Source: Candidatus Thiodiazotropha taylori (lineage in GTDB: Bacteria > Pseudomonadota > Gammaproteobacteria > Chromatiales > Chromatiaceae). Taken from it: 15,650 nucleotides of DNA. This document shows positions 8,626 to 15,620 of the stretch, piece by piece. Under the pieces are notes generated by a model. It saw nothing but the letters and a program-made list of their open reading frames with translations. It was not told the origin of the DNA and did no database searches. How positions within the stretch are numbered: position 1 is the stretch's first letter; the number at the start of each line of letters is the position of its first letter. The translations under genes were made by a program, and so were the position numbers. The stretch lies in contig JAHRHW010000054.1 of the NCBI GenBank assembly GCA_019100305.1, positions 1-15,650 on the forward strand, in the 5' to 3' direction.

Positions 8626-9339
8626 ATGTCGACAGTTCAAGATTCTGACATGCAAAACCAATCTACGGCAACTTCTCTTGATGCTGCCAATATCCCACTC
8701 ACTGAGCGCCTGTTTGATGCTCTGCAGCGAGCTATTGTCGAGGGAGAGATACCCCAGGGCAGCAAGATCAGTGAACCGGAACTGGCCCGTCAACACGGGG
8801 TAAGCCGAGGCTCCCTGCGGGAGGCCATGGCCCGCTTGGAGGCGCGCAAACTGGTGGAGCGCAAACCGAATCTGGGCGCCCGGGTGGTCACCCTCTCCTA
8901 TGAGCAGCTGATCGAAATTTTTCAATTGCGCGAGGCCCTGGAAGGCATGGCGGCCAGACTGGCAGCCCAGAACATGACCGAAATTGAGATTGAGGAGCTG
9001 CAAAAGCTGCTTGATCAGCATGGTGAACAGATCGCCGAGCAGCAGGGTCAGGCCTACTTCCAGAAACAAGGTGATCTCGATTTCCACTATCGCATTGTCC
9101 AGGGCAGCAAGAACAAGCAGCTGATCGAACTGCTCTGCAACGATCTCTATCACCTGCTGCGTATGTACCGCTATCAGTTCGGTATGCGCAGTAAAAGATC
9201 CCAGCAGGCCTATGAGGAGCATCAATACCTGATCAACGCCATCTCCGCACGGGATCCCGAGATGGCTGAGCTGCTGATGCGCCAGCACATCCGCTCCTCC
9301 CGCAGGAATGTGGAAGCGGTATTTCTGGAAAAGCTATGA
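8626..9339 (+). CDS. GntR-family (FadR/FCD subfamily) regulator, probably of propionate catabolism
   Basis: The 237-residue protein has an N-terminal winged helix at about 25-90 (LARQHGVSRGSLREAMARLE is the recognition region) and a C-terminal all-helical FCD ligand domain at about 95-225. The FCD metal-binding pattern is visible: Asp152 and His154 (DLDFHYRI), His199 (EEHQ) and His221 (MRQH). It lies between prpE and prpB, where many proteobacteria have a regulator of the methylcitrate genes. The likely effector is a pathway metabolite such as 2-methylcitrate, which is inference. Four TGTCGACA palindromes at prpE and at its own promoter are its probable sites. The start is uncertain: ATG 8626 and in-frame ATG 8650 both lack a good ribosome binding site. 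The first residues (to about 22) look like an unstructured tail. Confidence 0.88.
   Translation: MSTVQDSDMQNQSTATSLDAANIPLTERLFDALQRAIVEGEIPQGSKISEPELARQHGVSRGSLREAMARLEARKLVERKPNLGARVVTLSYEQLIEIFQLREALEGMAARLAAQNMTEIEIEELQKLLDQHGEQIAEQQGQAYFQKQGDLDFHYRIVQGSKNKQLIELLCNDLYHLLRMYRYQFGMRSKRSQQAYEEHQYLINAISARDPEMAELLMRQHIRSSRRNVEAVFLEKL
8627..8634. promoter_or_regulatory. TGTCGACA operator at the regulator start codon
   Basis: Fourth copy of the palindrome, again 63 bp from its upstream partner. It overlaps the ATG at 8626 (ATGTCGACA). Binding here would suit autorepression or a transcription roadblock. Confidence 0.6.
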
Positions 9340-9375
9340 GAAGGAGTTTTAGGTTTTGATTCGTTGTTTTTTGAA

Positions 9376-9534
9376 CCCCCTCTCCCTGGCCCTCTCCCGC
9401 GAGGGGAGAGGCAATGCATCGAGCAGGAGCGGCAGTACACAACGAGTCTGTCTACTCCCCGACAAACAGTTTTGTATGCAGTCAGTTAAGAACATCCCCT
9501 CTCCCCTCGCGGGCGAGGGCCAGGGAGAGGGGGG
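9376..9534. mobile_element. MITE-like repeat element, copy A
   Basis: Two GC-rich inverted arms (9376-9411 and 9496-9534) of the CCCTCTCCC-GCGA-GGGGAGAGG type, each able to fold on its own, enclose an 84-base interior. The interior starts AATGCATCGAGCAGG and ends TTAAGAACAT. The reverse complement of the element at 11881-12047 has the same arms and a clearly related interior. No protein gene lies inside and no target duplication is evident. It fills most of the gap between the regulator and prpB. Confidence 0.75.
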
Positions 9535-9608
9535 ATTTAAGCAACCTGCGCAATGCGCACACCGCACCTCAAACCTCAACACTGATTTTATCTTTTAGAG
9601 GATATGAA

Positions 9609-10505
9609 ATGACCAACAAGCAGACCCCCGGCGCCCGTTTCCGGGCCGCCATTGAGCAGGAGAAACCGCTGCAGTGTGTCGGCGCCATCAACGCCTACCA
9701 CGCACGCCTCGCCGAGGCTTCCGGTTACCGCTCCCTGTATATCTCCGGTGGTGGTGTCGCAGCCGGATCCTGTGGTATTCCCGACCTGGGCATCACCACA
9801 TTGGAGGATGTACTGACCGATCTGCGTCGCATCACCGACGTCACGGAGCTGCCGGTGCTGGTGGATATCGACACCGGCTGGGGCGGCGCCTTCAATATCG
9901 CCCGCACCATCCGCAACATGAACAAGTCCGGCGCTGCGGCGGTCCACCTGGAGGACCAGGTTCAGCAGAAGCGCTGCGGTCACCGTCCCAACAAGGCGAT
10001 CGTCTCCCAAGCCGAAATGGTCGACCGCATCAAAGCCGCAGTGGACGCCAAACTGGATGAAGACTTCGTGGTCATGGCCCGCACCGACGCGCTGGCGGTG
10101 GAAGGCATGCAGTCCGCCATCGACCGTGCCTGCGCCTGTGTCGAGGCAGGTGCCGACATGATCTTTCCGGAAGCGATGACCGAGCTCGACCAGTACCGGG
10201 AGTTTGTCAAGGCGGTGAAGGTTCCGGTATTGGCCAACATCACCGAATTCGGCTCCACACCCCTGTTCACGGTAGATGAGCTGGCGAGTGCTGGAGTGAG
10301 TATCGCACTCTACCCGCTGAGCGCCTTCCGCGCGGCCAACGCCGCCGCCCTGAATGTCTACCAGAGCTTACGCAAGGATGGCACCCAGCAGAACGTGGTC
10401 GACACTATGCAGAACCGCATGGACCTCTACGACTACCTGGGTTATCACGACTTCGAACAGAAACTGGACTCGCTGTTCGCTACTGAGGAGCGGACTGAAA
10501 GTTGA
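9609..10505 (+). CDS. prpB: 2-Methylisocitrate lyase PrpB
   Basis: Cleaves 2-methylisocitrate to pyruvate and succinate, the last step of the cycle. The 298-residue protein belongs to the isocitrate lyase/PEP mutase family. The signature KRCGH at 121-125 gives catalytic Cys123, the same number as in E. coli PrpB. Metal-binding Asp86 and Asp88 are in VDIDTGWGG, and HLEDQ follows at 113-117. The substrate loop region SGGGVAAGSCGIPDLG is typical of PrpB rather than AceA, which is much longer. ATG 9609 has AGAGGA at 6 bases. The frame is open further upstream through the repeat element, but that extension is repeat-derived. No operator of the TGTCGACA type precedes it, so it may be read from the regulator promoter through the repeat. 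Confidence 0.95.
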   Translation: MTNKQTPGARFRAAIEQEKPLQCVGAINAYHARLAEASGYRSLYISGGGVAAGSCGIPDLGITTLEDVLTDLRRITDVTELPVLVDIDTGWGGAFNIARTIRNMNKSGAAAVHLEDQVQQKRCGHRPNKAIVSQAEMVDRIKAAVDAKLDEDFVVMARTDALAVEGMQSAIDRACACVEAGADMIFPEAMTELDQYREFVKAVKVPVLANITEFGSTPLFTVDELASAGVSIALYPLSAFRAANAAALNVYQSLRKDGTQQNVVDTMQNRMDLYDYLGYHDFEQKLDSLFATEERTES

Positions 10506-10514
10506 ATAATTTTA

Positions 10515-10613
10515 CCGCGAATGAACGCCAATCACCGCGAAATGACGCAATTGAAATGAGTTCGTTTTTAAATCCATTTGCGTTTATTGGCGGTGATTCG
10601 CTTCCATTTGCGG
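10515..10613. repeat. Imperfect inverted repeat between prpB and prpC
   Basis: Two 36-base arms (10515-10550 and 10578-10613) match as reverse complements at 29 of 36 positions around a 27-base AT-rich loop. The arms contain CCGCGAATG, ATCACCGC and GACGCAA words, resembling a dispersed repeat type seen in many gammaproteobacterial genomes. It differs from the GC-rich repeat family elsewhere in the window. A 60-codon open frame over it is not credible. Confidence 0.7.
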
Positions 10614-10680
10614 CTGAAACTCAAAACAGCCAAATAACGCAGTACCAAATTACACACATCGTATCAGAGGAGGTTTCCCC

Positions 10681-11835
10681 ATGAGCGACCCCAATCAAAT
10701 CCTGCCCAAGGCGAAGAAGTCCGTCGCCCTCTCCGGCACCGCTGCCGGTAACACCGCAATCTGCACCGTCGGCCGCACCGGTAACGACCTGCACTACCGC
10801 GGCTACGACATCCTCGACTTTGCAGAGAAAGCGGAGTTCGAAGAGATCGCCTATCTGCTGATTCACGGCACCCTGCCCACCCCGTCGGAGCTGGCTGCCT
10901 ACAAGACCAAGCTGAAGTCGATGCGCGGCCTGCCACTGGCAGTAAAGCAAGCGCTGGAGGCGATTCCCGCCTCGGCCCATCCGATGGATGTGATGCGCAC
11001 CGCCTGCTCCGTGATGGGCAGCTGTGTACCGGAGAAAGAGAGTCACCCGGCCGCCGAGGCGCGTCAGATCATCGACCGCTTGATGGCCAGTTTCGGCTCC
11101 GCCCTGCTCTACTGGTACCACTACGCCTTCAACGGCAAACGCATCGACGTGGAGACCGACGACGACTCGATCGGCGGCCACTTCCTCCATCTGCTGCATG
11201 GCGAGAAGCCGAAGGAATCCTGGGTACGGGCGATGCACACCTCCCTGGTGCTCTATGCGGAGCATGAGTTCAACGCCTCCACCTTCACCGCAAGGGTCGT
11301 GGCGGGCACCAACTCCGACATGTACTCCGCCATCACCGCGGCCATCGGCACCCTGCGCGGTCCCAAACACGGCGGTGCCAACGAAGAGGCCTTCCGCATC
11401 CAGAGCCGCTACCACAGCGCCGACGAAGCGGAAGCGGATATCCGCGAGCGGGTCGGACGCAAGGAGATCGTGATCGGTTTCGGCCATCCGGTCTATACCG
11501 TGGGCGACCCACGCAACGAGGTGATCAAACGGGTCGCCGAGGATCTCTCGGAAGAGGCGGGCAACATGACCATGTTTAACGTCGCCGACCGGCTGGAAGC
11601 GGTGATGTGGGAGATCAAGAAGATGTTCCCCAACCTGGACTGGTTCTCTGCGGTCTCCTACAACCAGATGGGTGTGCCCACCGACATGTTCACCCCTCTG
11701 TTTGTCATCTCCCGGGTCAGCGGCTGGGGTGCCCATGTGATCGAGCAGCGTGAAGACGGCAAGATCATCCGTCCTTCGGCCAACTACACCGGACCGGAAA
11801 ATCGGGCCTGGGTGCCGATCGAAGAGCGAGCATGA
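10681..11835 (+). CDS. prpC: 2-Methylcitrate synthase PrpC
   Basis: Condenses propionyl-CoA with oxaloacetate to 2-methylcitrate and CoA. The 384-residue length fits the small citrate synthase class that includes PrpC, not the longer GltA of about 430 residues. Catalytic residues are visible: His230 (PKHGGANE), His269 (GFGHPVYT) and Asp335 (VPTDMFTPLF). The N-terminus, KSVALSGTAAGNTAICTVG, is the PrpC type. AGGAGG lies about 7 bases before the ATG, the strongest ribosome binding site in the locus. It follows prpB by 175 bases, which hold an inverted repeat. Probably co-transcribed with prpB and acnD. Confidence 0.95.
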   Translation: MSDPNQILPKAKKSVALSGTAAGNTAICTVGRTGNDLHYRGYDILDFAEKAEFEEIAYLLIHGTLPTPSELAAYKTKLKSMRGLPLAVKQALEAIPASAHPMDVMRTACSVMGSCVPEKESHPAAEARQIIDRLMASFGSALLYWYHYAFNGKRIDVETDDDSIGGHFLHLLHGEKPKESWVRAMHTSLVLYAEHEFNASTFTARVVAGTNSDMYSAITAAIGTLRGPKHGGANEEAFRIQSRYHSADEAEADIRERVGRKEIVIGFGHPVYTVGDPRNEVIKRVAEDLSEEAGNMTMFNVADRLEAVMWEIKKMFPNLDWFSAVSYNQMGVPTDMFTPLFVISRVSGWGAHVIEQREDGKIIRPSANYTGPENRAWVPIEERA

Positions 11836-11858
11836 GTTTGACGCTAAGCGTTATGGAA

Positions 11859-11872
11859 CCGGCTTAAGCCGG
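11859..11872. other. Palindromic hairpin after prpC
   Basis: CCGGCTTAAGCCGG is a perfect 14-base palindrome, 24 bases after the prpC stop and just before repeat element B. As a hairpin it would have a 5-bp stem with TTAA as loop; the run CTTCTG after it is a poor T-tract. It could attenuate transcription into acnD. Confidence 0.4.
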
Positions 11873-11880
11873 GCCTTCTG

Positions 11881-12047
11881 CCCCCCTCTCCCTGTCCCTC
11901 TCCCACGAGGGGAGAGGGGAGAGGGGACGTTCTTAATTGATTGCATCCATAACCGTTAGCCGGGTAGAAGTAGAGACTCTCTGCACACGCCAGCACCTGC
12001 TCGATGCATTCCCTCTCCCCTCGTGGGAGAGGGCCAGGGAGAGGGGG
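11881..12047. mobile_element. MITE-like repeat element, copy B (inverted relative to copy A)
   Basis: Inverted arms at 11881-11927 and 12011-12047 enclose about 83 bases. The reverse complement of the interior begins AATGCATCGAGCAGG, identical to copy A for 15 bases. It ends TCAATTAAGAACGT against TCAGTTAAGAACAT in copy A, and the middle is diverged but nearly equal in length. The left arm carries an extra GAGAGGGG. It lies between prpC and acnD. Confidence 0.75.
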
Positions 12048-12129
12048 CGCGAAGCGACAACCACACAACCGAGCCCCTCTAAAACTCATATCAGCGACCC
12101 AACTTGCCAATTCAGCGAACGAGAACGCC

Positions 12130-14721
12130 ATGAACACCGAATTCAGAAAACGACTGCCCGAAACCGACCTGGACTATTTCGACACCCGCGAGGCAGTCGA
12201 GGCGATCCAAGCCGGTGCCTACCGCAAACTCCCCTACACCTCTCGCGTGCTGGCGGAGCAGCTGGTACGCCGCTGTGACCCCGAGCTGCTGACCGATGCC
12301 TTGAAGCAGCTCATCGAGCGCAAACGGGATCTGGATTTCCCCTGGTATCCGGCACGGGTGGTCTGTCACGACATCCTGGGGCAGACCGCACTGGTGGACC
12401 TGGCGGGCCTGCGTGATGCGATTGCCGACAAGGGCGGCGATCCGGCCAAGGTCAATCCGGTGGTGCCGACCCAACTGATCGTCGACCACTCCCTGGCAGT
12501 GGAACATGCCGGCTTCGATCCTGAGGCGTTCGAGAAGAACCGGGCCATCGAAGACCGTCGCAATGAGGATCGGTTTCACTTCATCGAGTGGTGCAAGACC
12601 GCCTTCGATAATGTGGATGTGATACCTGCCGGCAACGGCATCATGCACCAGATCAATCTGGAGAAGATGTCGCCGGTGATCCAGGCCCGCGACGGCATCG
12701 CCTATCCGGACACCTGTGTCGGCACCGACAGCCATACCCCCCATGTGGATGCCCTCGGGGTGATCGCCATCGGTGTCGGTGGCCTGGAGGCTGAGAATGT
12801 GATGCTGGGTCGCGCCTCGATGATGCGACTGCCGGAGATTGTCGGCGTCAAACTGACCGGGCAGAGACAACCCGGTATCACCGCCACCGACATCGTGCTG
12901 GCATTGACCGAGTTTCTGCGTCAGCAACGGGTGGTCTCCGCCTATCTGGAGTTCTTCGGCGAAGGGGCCGAGAGCCTGACCATCGGTGACCGCGCCACCA
13001 TCTCCAACATGACCCCGGAGTTCGGTGCCTCGGCCGGACTCTTCTACATCGATCAACAGACCATCGACTACCTGAAACTGACCGGCCGGGAGCCTGAACA
13101 GGTCGCCCTGGTCGAGAACTATGCCAGGCAGACCGGCCTGTGGGCTGACGACCTGGCGGCCGCGGAGTATGAGCGGCTGCTCGAGTTCGACCTCTCCAGT
13201 GTGGAACGCAACATGGCTGGCCCCTCCAACCCCCACCGCAGACTGCCCACTTCCGCCCTGGCGGAGCGGGGTATCGCCGGCGCCTGGGAAGAGAAACCGG
13301 GCGAGATGCCCGACGGGGCAGTGATCATCGCCGCCATCACCAGCTGCACCAACACCTCCAATCCCCGCAATGTGGTGGCCGCAGGCCTGCTGGCTCGCAA
13401 GGCCAACCAGCTGGGATTGATCCGCAAGCCCTGGGTCAAATCCTCCTTTGCCCCCGGCTCCAAGGTAGCCAAACTCTATCTGCAGGAGGCGGGATTGCTG
13501 GACGAGCTCGAACAGCTCGGTTTCGGTATCGTCGCCTACGCCTGCACCACCTGTAACGGTATGAGCGGCGCCCTCGATCCAGAGATCCAGCAGGAGATCA
13601 TCGACCGGGATCTCTACGCCACCGCCGTACTCTCCGGCAATCGAAATTTCGACGGCCGTATCCACCCCTATGCCAAACAGGCGTTTCTCGCCTCGCCACC
13701 GCTGGTGGTGGCCTATGCCATTGCCGGTACCGTTCGCTTCGATATCGAACAGGACCCTCTCGGTCATGACCAGGATGGCAATCCCATCACCCTCAACGAT
13801 ATCTGGCCCAGCGATGAGGAGATCGATGCCATCGTCAACCAGTCGGTGAAACCGGAGCAGTTCCAGCAAATCTATCAGCCCATGTTCGACCTGGGTGAAC
13901 GGGTAGAGGCTGAGAGCCCACTCTACGACTGGCGCGGAAAAAGCACCTACATCCGCCGCCCCCCTTACTGGGAAGGGGCACTGGCCGGTGAGCGCAGCCT
14001 GCAGGGCATGCGTCCTCTGGCGGTTCTGGGTGACAACATCACCACCGACCATCTCTCCCCCTCAAACGCCATCCTCGCCAGCAGCGCTGCCGGTGAGTAC
14101 CTGGCGAAGATGGGCCTGCCGGAGGAGGACTTCAACTCCTACGCCACCCACCGGGGCGACCATCTGACCGCCCAGCGGGCCACTTTTGCCAATCCCAAGC
14201 TGCTGAATGAGATGTGCCGGGACCCGCAGGGTGAGGTCATCCAGGGCTCCCTGGCCAGACTCGAGCCGGAAGGTGAGCAGATGCGCATGTGGGAGGCGAT
14301 CGAAACCTATATGCAGCGCAATCAGCCGCTGATCATTGTTGCCGGCGCCGACTACGGGCAGGGCTCCTCCCGGGACTGGGCCGCCAAAGGTGTGCGCCTG
14401 GCTGGGGTAGAAGCCATTCTGGCCGAAGGCTTCGAACGCATCCACCGCACCAACCTGGTTGGCATGGGCGTCCTGCCGCTGGAGTTCATGCCCGGTGAAA
14501 ACCGACAGAGCTACAACATCAACGGCACCGAAACCTTCGACGTGATCGGCCAACCCACCCCCAGAGCGGAACTGACCGTGGTGATGCACCGTCGCAACGG
14601 GGAGTCGGTGGAGATCCCGGCCACCTGCCGGCTCGATACCGCGGAAGAGGTCTCCGTATACGGCGCCGGTGGCGTTCTGCAGCGCTTTGCCAATGACTTT
14701 TTGGAGGCTGAAGCGGTTTGA
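12130..14721 (+). CDS. acnD: 2-Methylcitrate dehydratase AcnD (Fe-S dependent)
   Basis: Aconitase-superfamily enzyme, 863 residues, that dehydrates 2-methylcitrate in species lacking PrpD; it normally works with PrpF. The start MNTEFRKRLPETDLDYFDTREA and the segments FPWYPARVVCHDILGQTALVD and NRAIEDRRNEDRFHFIEW are AcnD-specific rather than AcnA. The 4Fe-4S ligands are Cys406 (SCTNTSNP), Cys472 and Cys475 (CTTCNG). The C-terminal swivel domain holds GADYGQGSSRDWAAKG. ATG 12130 has only a weak GAGAA upstream. The frame is open 42 codons further into repeat element B, but family N-termini begin at the chosen ATG. prpD is absent. prpF is expected next but is not seen before the window ends. Confidence 0.95.
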   Translation: MNTEFRKRLPETDLDYFDTREAVEAIQAGAYRKLPYTSRVLAEQLVRRCDPELLTDALKQLIERKRDLDFPWYPARVVCHDILGQTALVDLAGLRDAIADKGGDPAKVNPVVPTQLIVDHSLAVEHAGFDPEAFEKNRAIEDRRNEDRFHFIEWCKTAFDNVDVIPAGNGIMHQINLEKMSPVIQARDGIAYPDTCVGTDSHTPHVDALGVIAIGVGGLEAENVMLGRASMMRLPEIVGVKLTGQRQPGITATDIVLALTEFLRQQRVVSAYLEFFGEGAESLTIGDRATISNMTPEFGASAGLFYIDQQTIDYLKLTGREPEQVALVENYARQTGLWADDLAAAEYERLLEFDLSSVERNMAGPSNPHRRLPTSALAERGIAGAWEEKPGEMPDGAVIIAAITSCTNTSNPRNVVAAGLLARKANQLGLIRKPWVKSSFAPGSKVAKLYLQEAGLLDELEQLGFGIVAYACTTCNGMSGALDPEIQQEIIDRDLYATAVLSGNRNFDGRIHPYAKQAFLASPPLVVAYAIAGTVRFDIEQDPLGHDQDGNPITLNDIWPSDEEIDAIVNQSVKPEQFQQIYQPMFDLGERVEAESPLYDWRGKSTYIRRPPYWEGALAGERSLQGMRPLAVLGDNITTDHLSPSNAILASSAAGEYLAKMGLPEEDFNSYATHRGDHLTAQRATFANPKLLNEMCRDPQGEVIQGSLARLEPEGEQMRMWEAIETYMQRNQPLIIVAGADYGQGSSRDWAAKGVRLAGVEAILAEGFERIHRTNLVGMGVLPLEFMPGENRQSYNINGTETFDVIGQPTPRAELTVVMHRRNGESVEIPATCRLDTAEEVSVYGAGGVLQRFANDFLEAEAV

Positions 14722-14751
14722 TCGTACTAGCCCCTTCTCCAGCGAGGTTCA

Positions 14752-14791
14752 CCCCCTCTCCCCCGGCCCCTCTCCCACAAGGGGAGAGGGG
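14752..14791. repeat. GC-rich repeat arm upstream of the DUF559 gene
   Basis: Same family as the arms of elements A and B: CCCTCTCCC-like pyrimidine half, centre ACAA, GGGGAGAGGGG half. It is followed by TTATGCATCAAGGAGG, where ATGCATCAAGGAGG matches the interior start of element A (ATGCATCGAGCAGG) at 12 of 14 bases. Confidence 0.75.
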
Positions 14792-14816
14792 AGCTTATGC
14801 ATCAAGGAGGATGCTG

Positions 14817-15206
14817 ATGCTTATGAACAAACGGATTTTTGCAAAACGATTGCGTCAGAACATGACTGAGGCCGAGCGAGTGCTATGGAAACAGCTGAGA
14901 GCACATCGGTTGTCGGATCAGAAATTCCGCCGCCAACAGCCCATAGGGCCTTACATCGTGGACTTCGTGAACTTTGGTGCAAACCTCATCATCGAGTGCG
15001 ATGGTGGCCAGCACAATCAAAGTATCACCGATCGCAAACGGGATGCCTGGCTCAATCAACAGGGCTTCCAGGTCCTGCGCTTCTGGAACCACGACATCCT
15101 TAACAACACCGAATCTGTCCTGACTGAAATCCTGACCCTCTTACCCCCCTCTCCCCCAGCGGGAGAGGGGCCGGGGGAGAGGGGAAATCAACAGGAAAAG
15201 GAGTAA
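14817..15206 (+). CDS. DUF559-family endonuclease-like protein
   Basis: Small protein of 129 residues with a Vsr-like PDDEXK nuclease core. FAKRLRQNMTEAERVLWKQLR is the family N-terminal helix. Putative catalytic residues are Asp49 (YIVDFV), Glu60 and Asp62 (IIECDGGQH) and His66, and the block GFQVLRFWNHDIL follows. Substrate and role are unknown for the family. GGAGG at 14806-14810 gives 6-base spacing to ATG 14817; ATG 14811 (too close) and 14823 are alternatives. The gene lies between two inverted arms of the GC-rich repeat. Residues from about 110 to 123 (PPSPPAGEGPGERG) are translated from the right arm, so the functional domain probably ends near residue 108. Confidence 0.8.
   Translation: MLMNKRIFAKRLRQNMTEAERVLWKQLRAHRLSDQKFRRQQPIGPYIVDFVNFGANLIIECDGGQHNQSITDRKRDAWLNQQGFQVLRFWNHDILNNTESVLTEILTLLPPSPPAGEGPGERGNQQEKE
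15144..15184. repeat. GC-rich repeat arm inside the 3' end of the DUF559 gene
   Basis: Repeat arm in the opposite orientation to the one at 14752: centre CAGC, then GGGAGAGGGGCCGGGGGAGAGGGG. With 14752-14791 it bounds a 433-base unit containing the nuclease gene. Confidence 0.75.
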
Positions 15207-15357
15207 CGCCCCATGACATTTACCGAATCAATCCCCGTCAAAGGCAGTACGAACGAAACCAACAGAGGCGTTCATCCAAAGATGACCAACCCATCAAACA
15301 AGGTCAAAACAGCCTAAACAAAACAGATTCAATCCTGACTGCCACCCCACCCTCTTA

Positions 15358-15399
15358 CCCCCCTCTCCCCTCGTGGGAGAGGGGCCGGGGGAGAGGGGG
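15358..15399. repeat. GC-rich repeat arm in tandem unit 1
   Basis: Arm with centre TCGT, followed by TTAAAATCAGCAGGAATAACG. It lies 214 bases after the arm in the DUF559 3' end. Confidence 0.75.
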
Positions 15400-15578
15400 T
15401 TAAAATCAGCAGGAATAACGAGGTAACACGCTATGCCACAGATACCGAATCAATCCCCGTCAAAGGCAGTGCTGACGAAACCAACAGAGGCGTTCATCCA
15501 AAGATGACCAGCCCATCAAACAAGGCCAAAACAGCCTAAACAAAACAGATTCAATCCTGACTGGCACCCACCCTCTTA

Positions 15579-15620
15579 CCCCCCTCTCCCCTCGCGGGAG
15601 AGGGGCCGGGGGAGAGGGGG
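15579..15620. repeat. GC-rich repeat arm in tandem unit 2
   Basis: Arm with centre TCGC, otherwise the same as the preceding one and exactly 221 bases downstream. Confidence 0.75.

Noticed and set aside
10502..10684. 60-codon frame between prpB and prpC
   Set aside because: It lies over an inverted repeat, lacks a ribosome binding site and overlaps the prpC start.
12004..12129. N-terminal extension of acnD, and similarly of prpB (9414-9608), through repeat sequence
   Set aside because: The extra residues are translated repeat arms; family N-termini and protein lengths fit the later ATGs. The repeat simply lacks stop codons in that frame.
12112..14052. 646-codon open frame on the minus strand opposite acnD
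   Set aside because: Antisense shadow of a GC-rich, strongly codon-biased gene; the translation is rich in Gly/Asp/His/Gln without any recognisable domain.
14718..14816. TTG-initiated start of the DUF559 gene overlapping the acnD stop
   Set aside because: It would prepend repeat-arm residues; GGAGG followed by ATG at proper distance marks the start near 14817.
15213..15317. 34-codon frame in tandem unit 1 with AGGAG upstream
   Set aside because: In the near-identical unit 2 the frame is shifted and stops elsewhere, so coding is not conserved.
9356..15620. GC-rich repeats considered as a CRISPR array
   Set aside because: Copies are irregularly spaced, alternate in orientation and, at the right edge, have near-identical rather than unique spacers.
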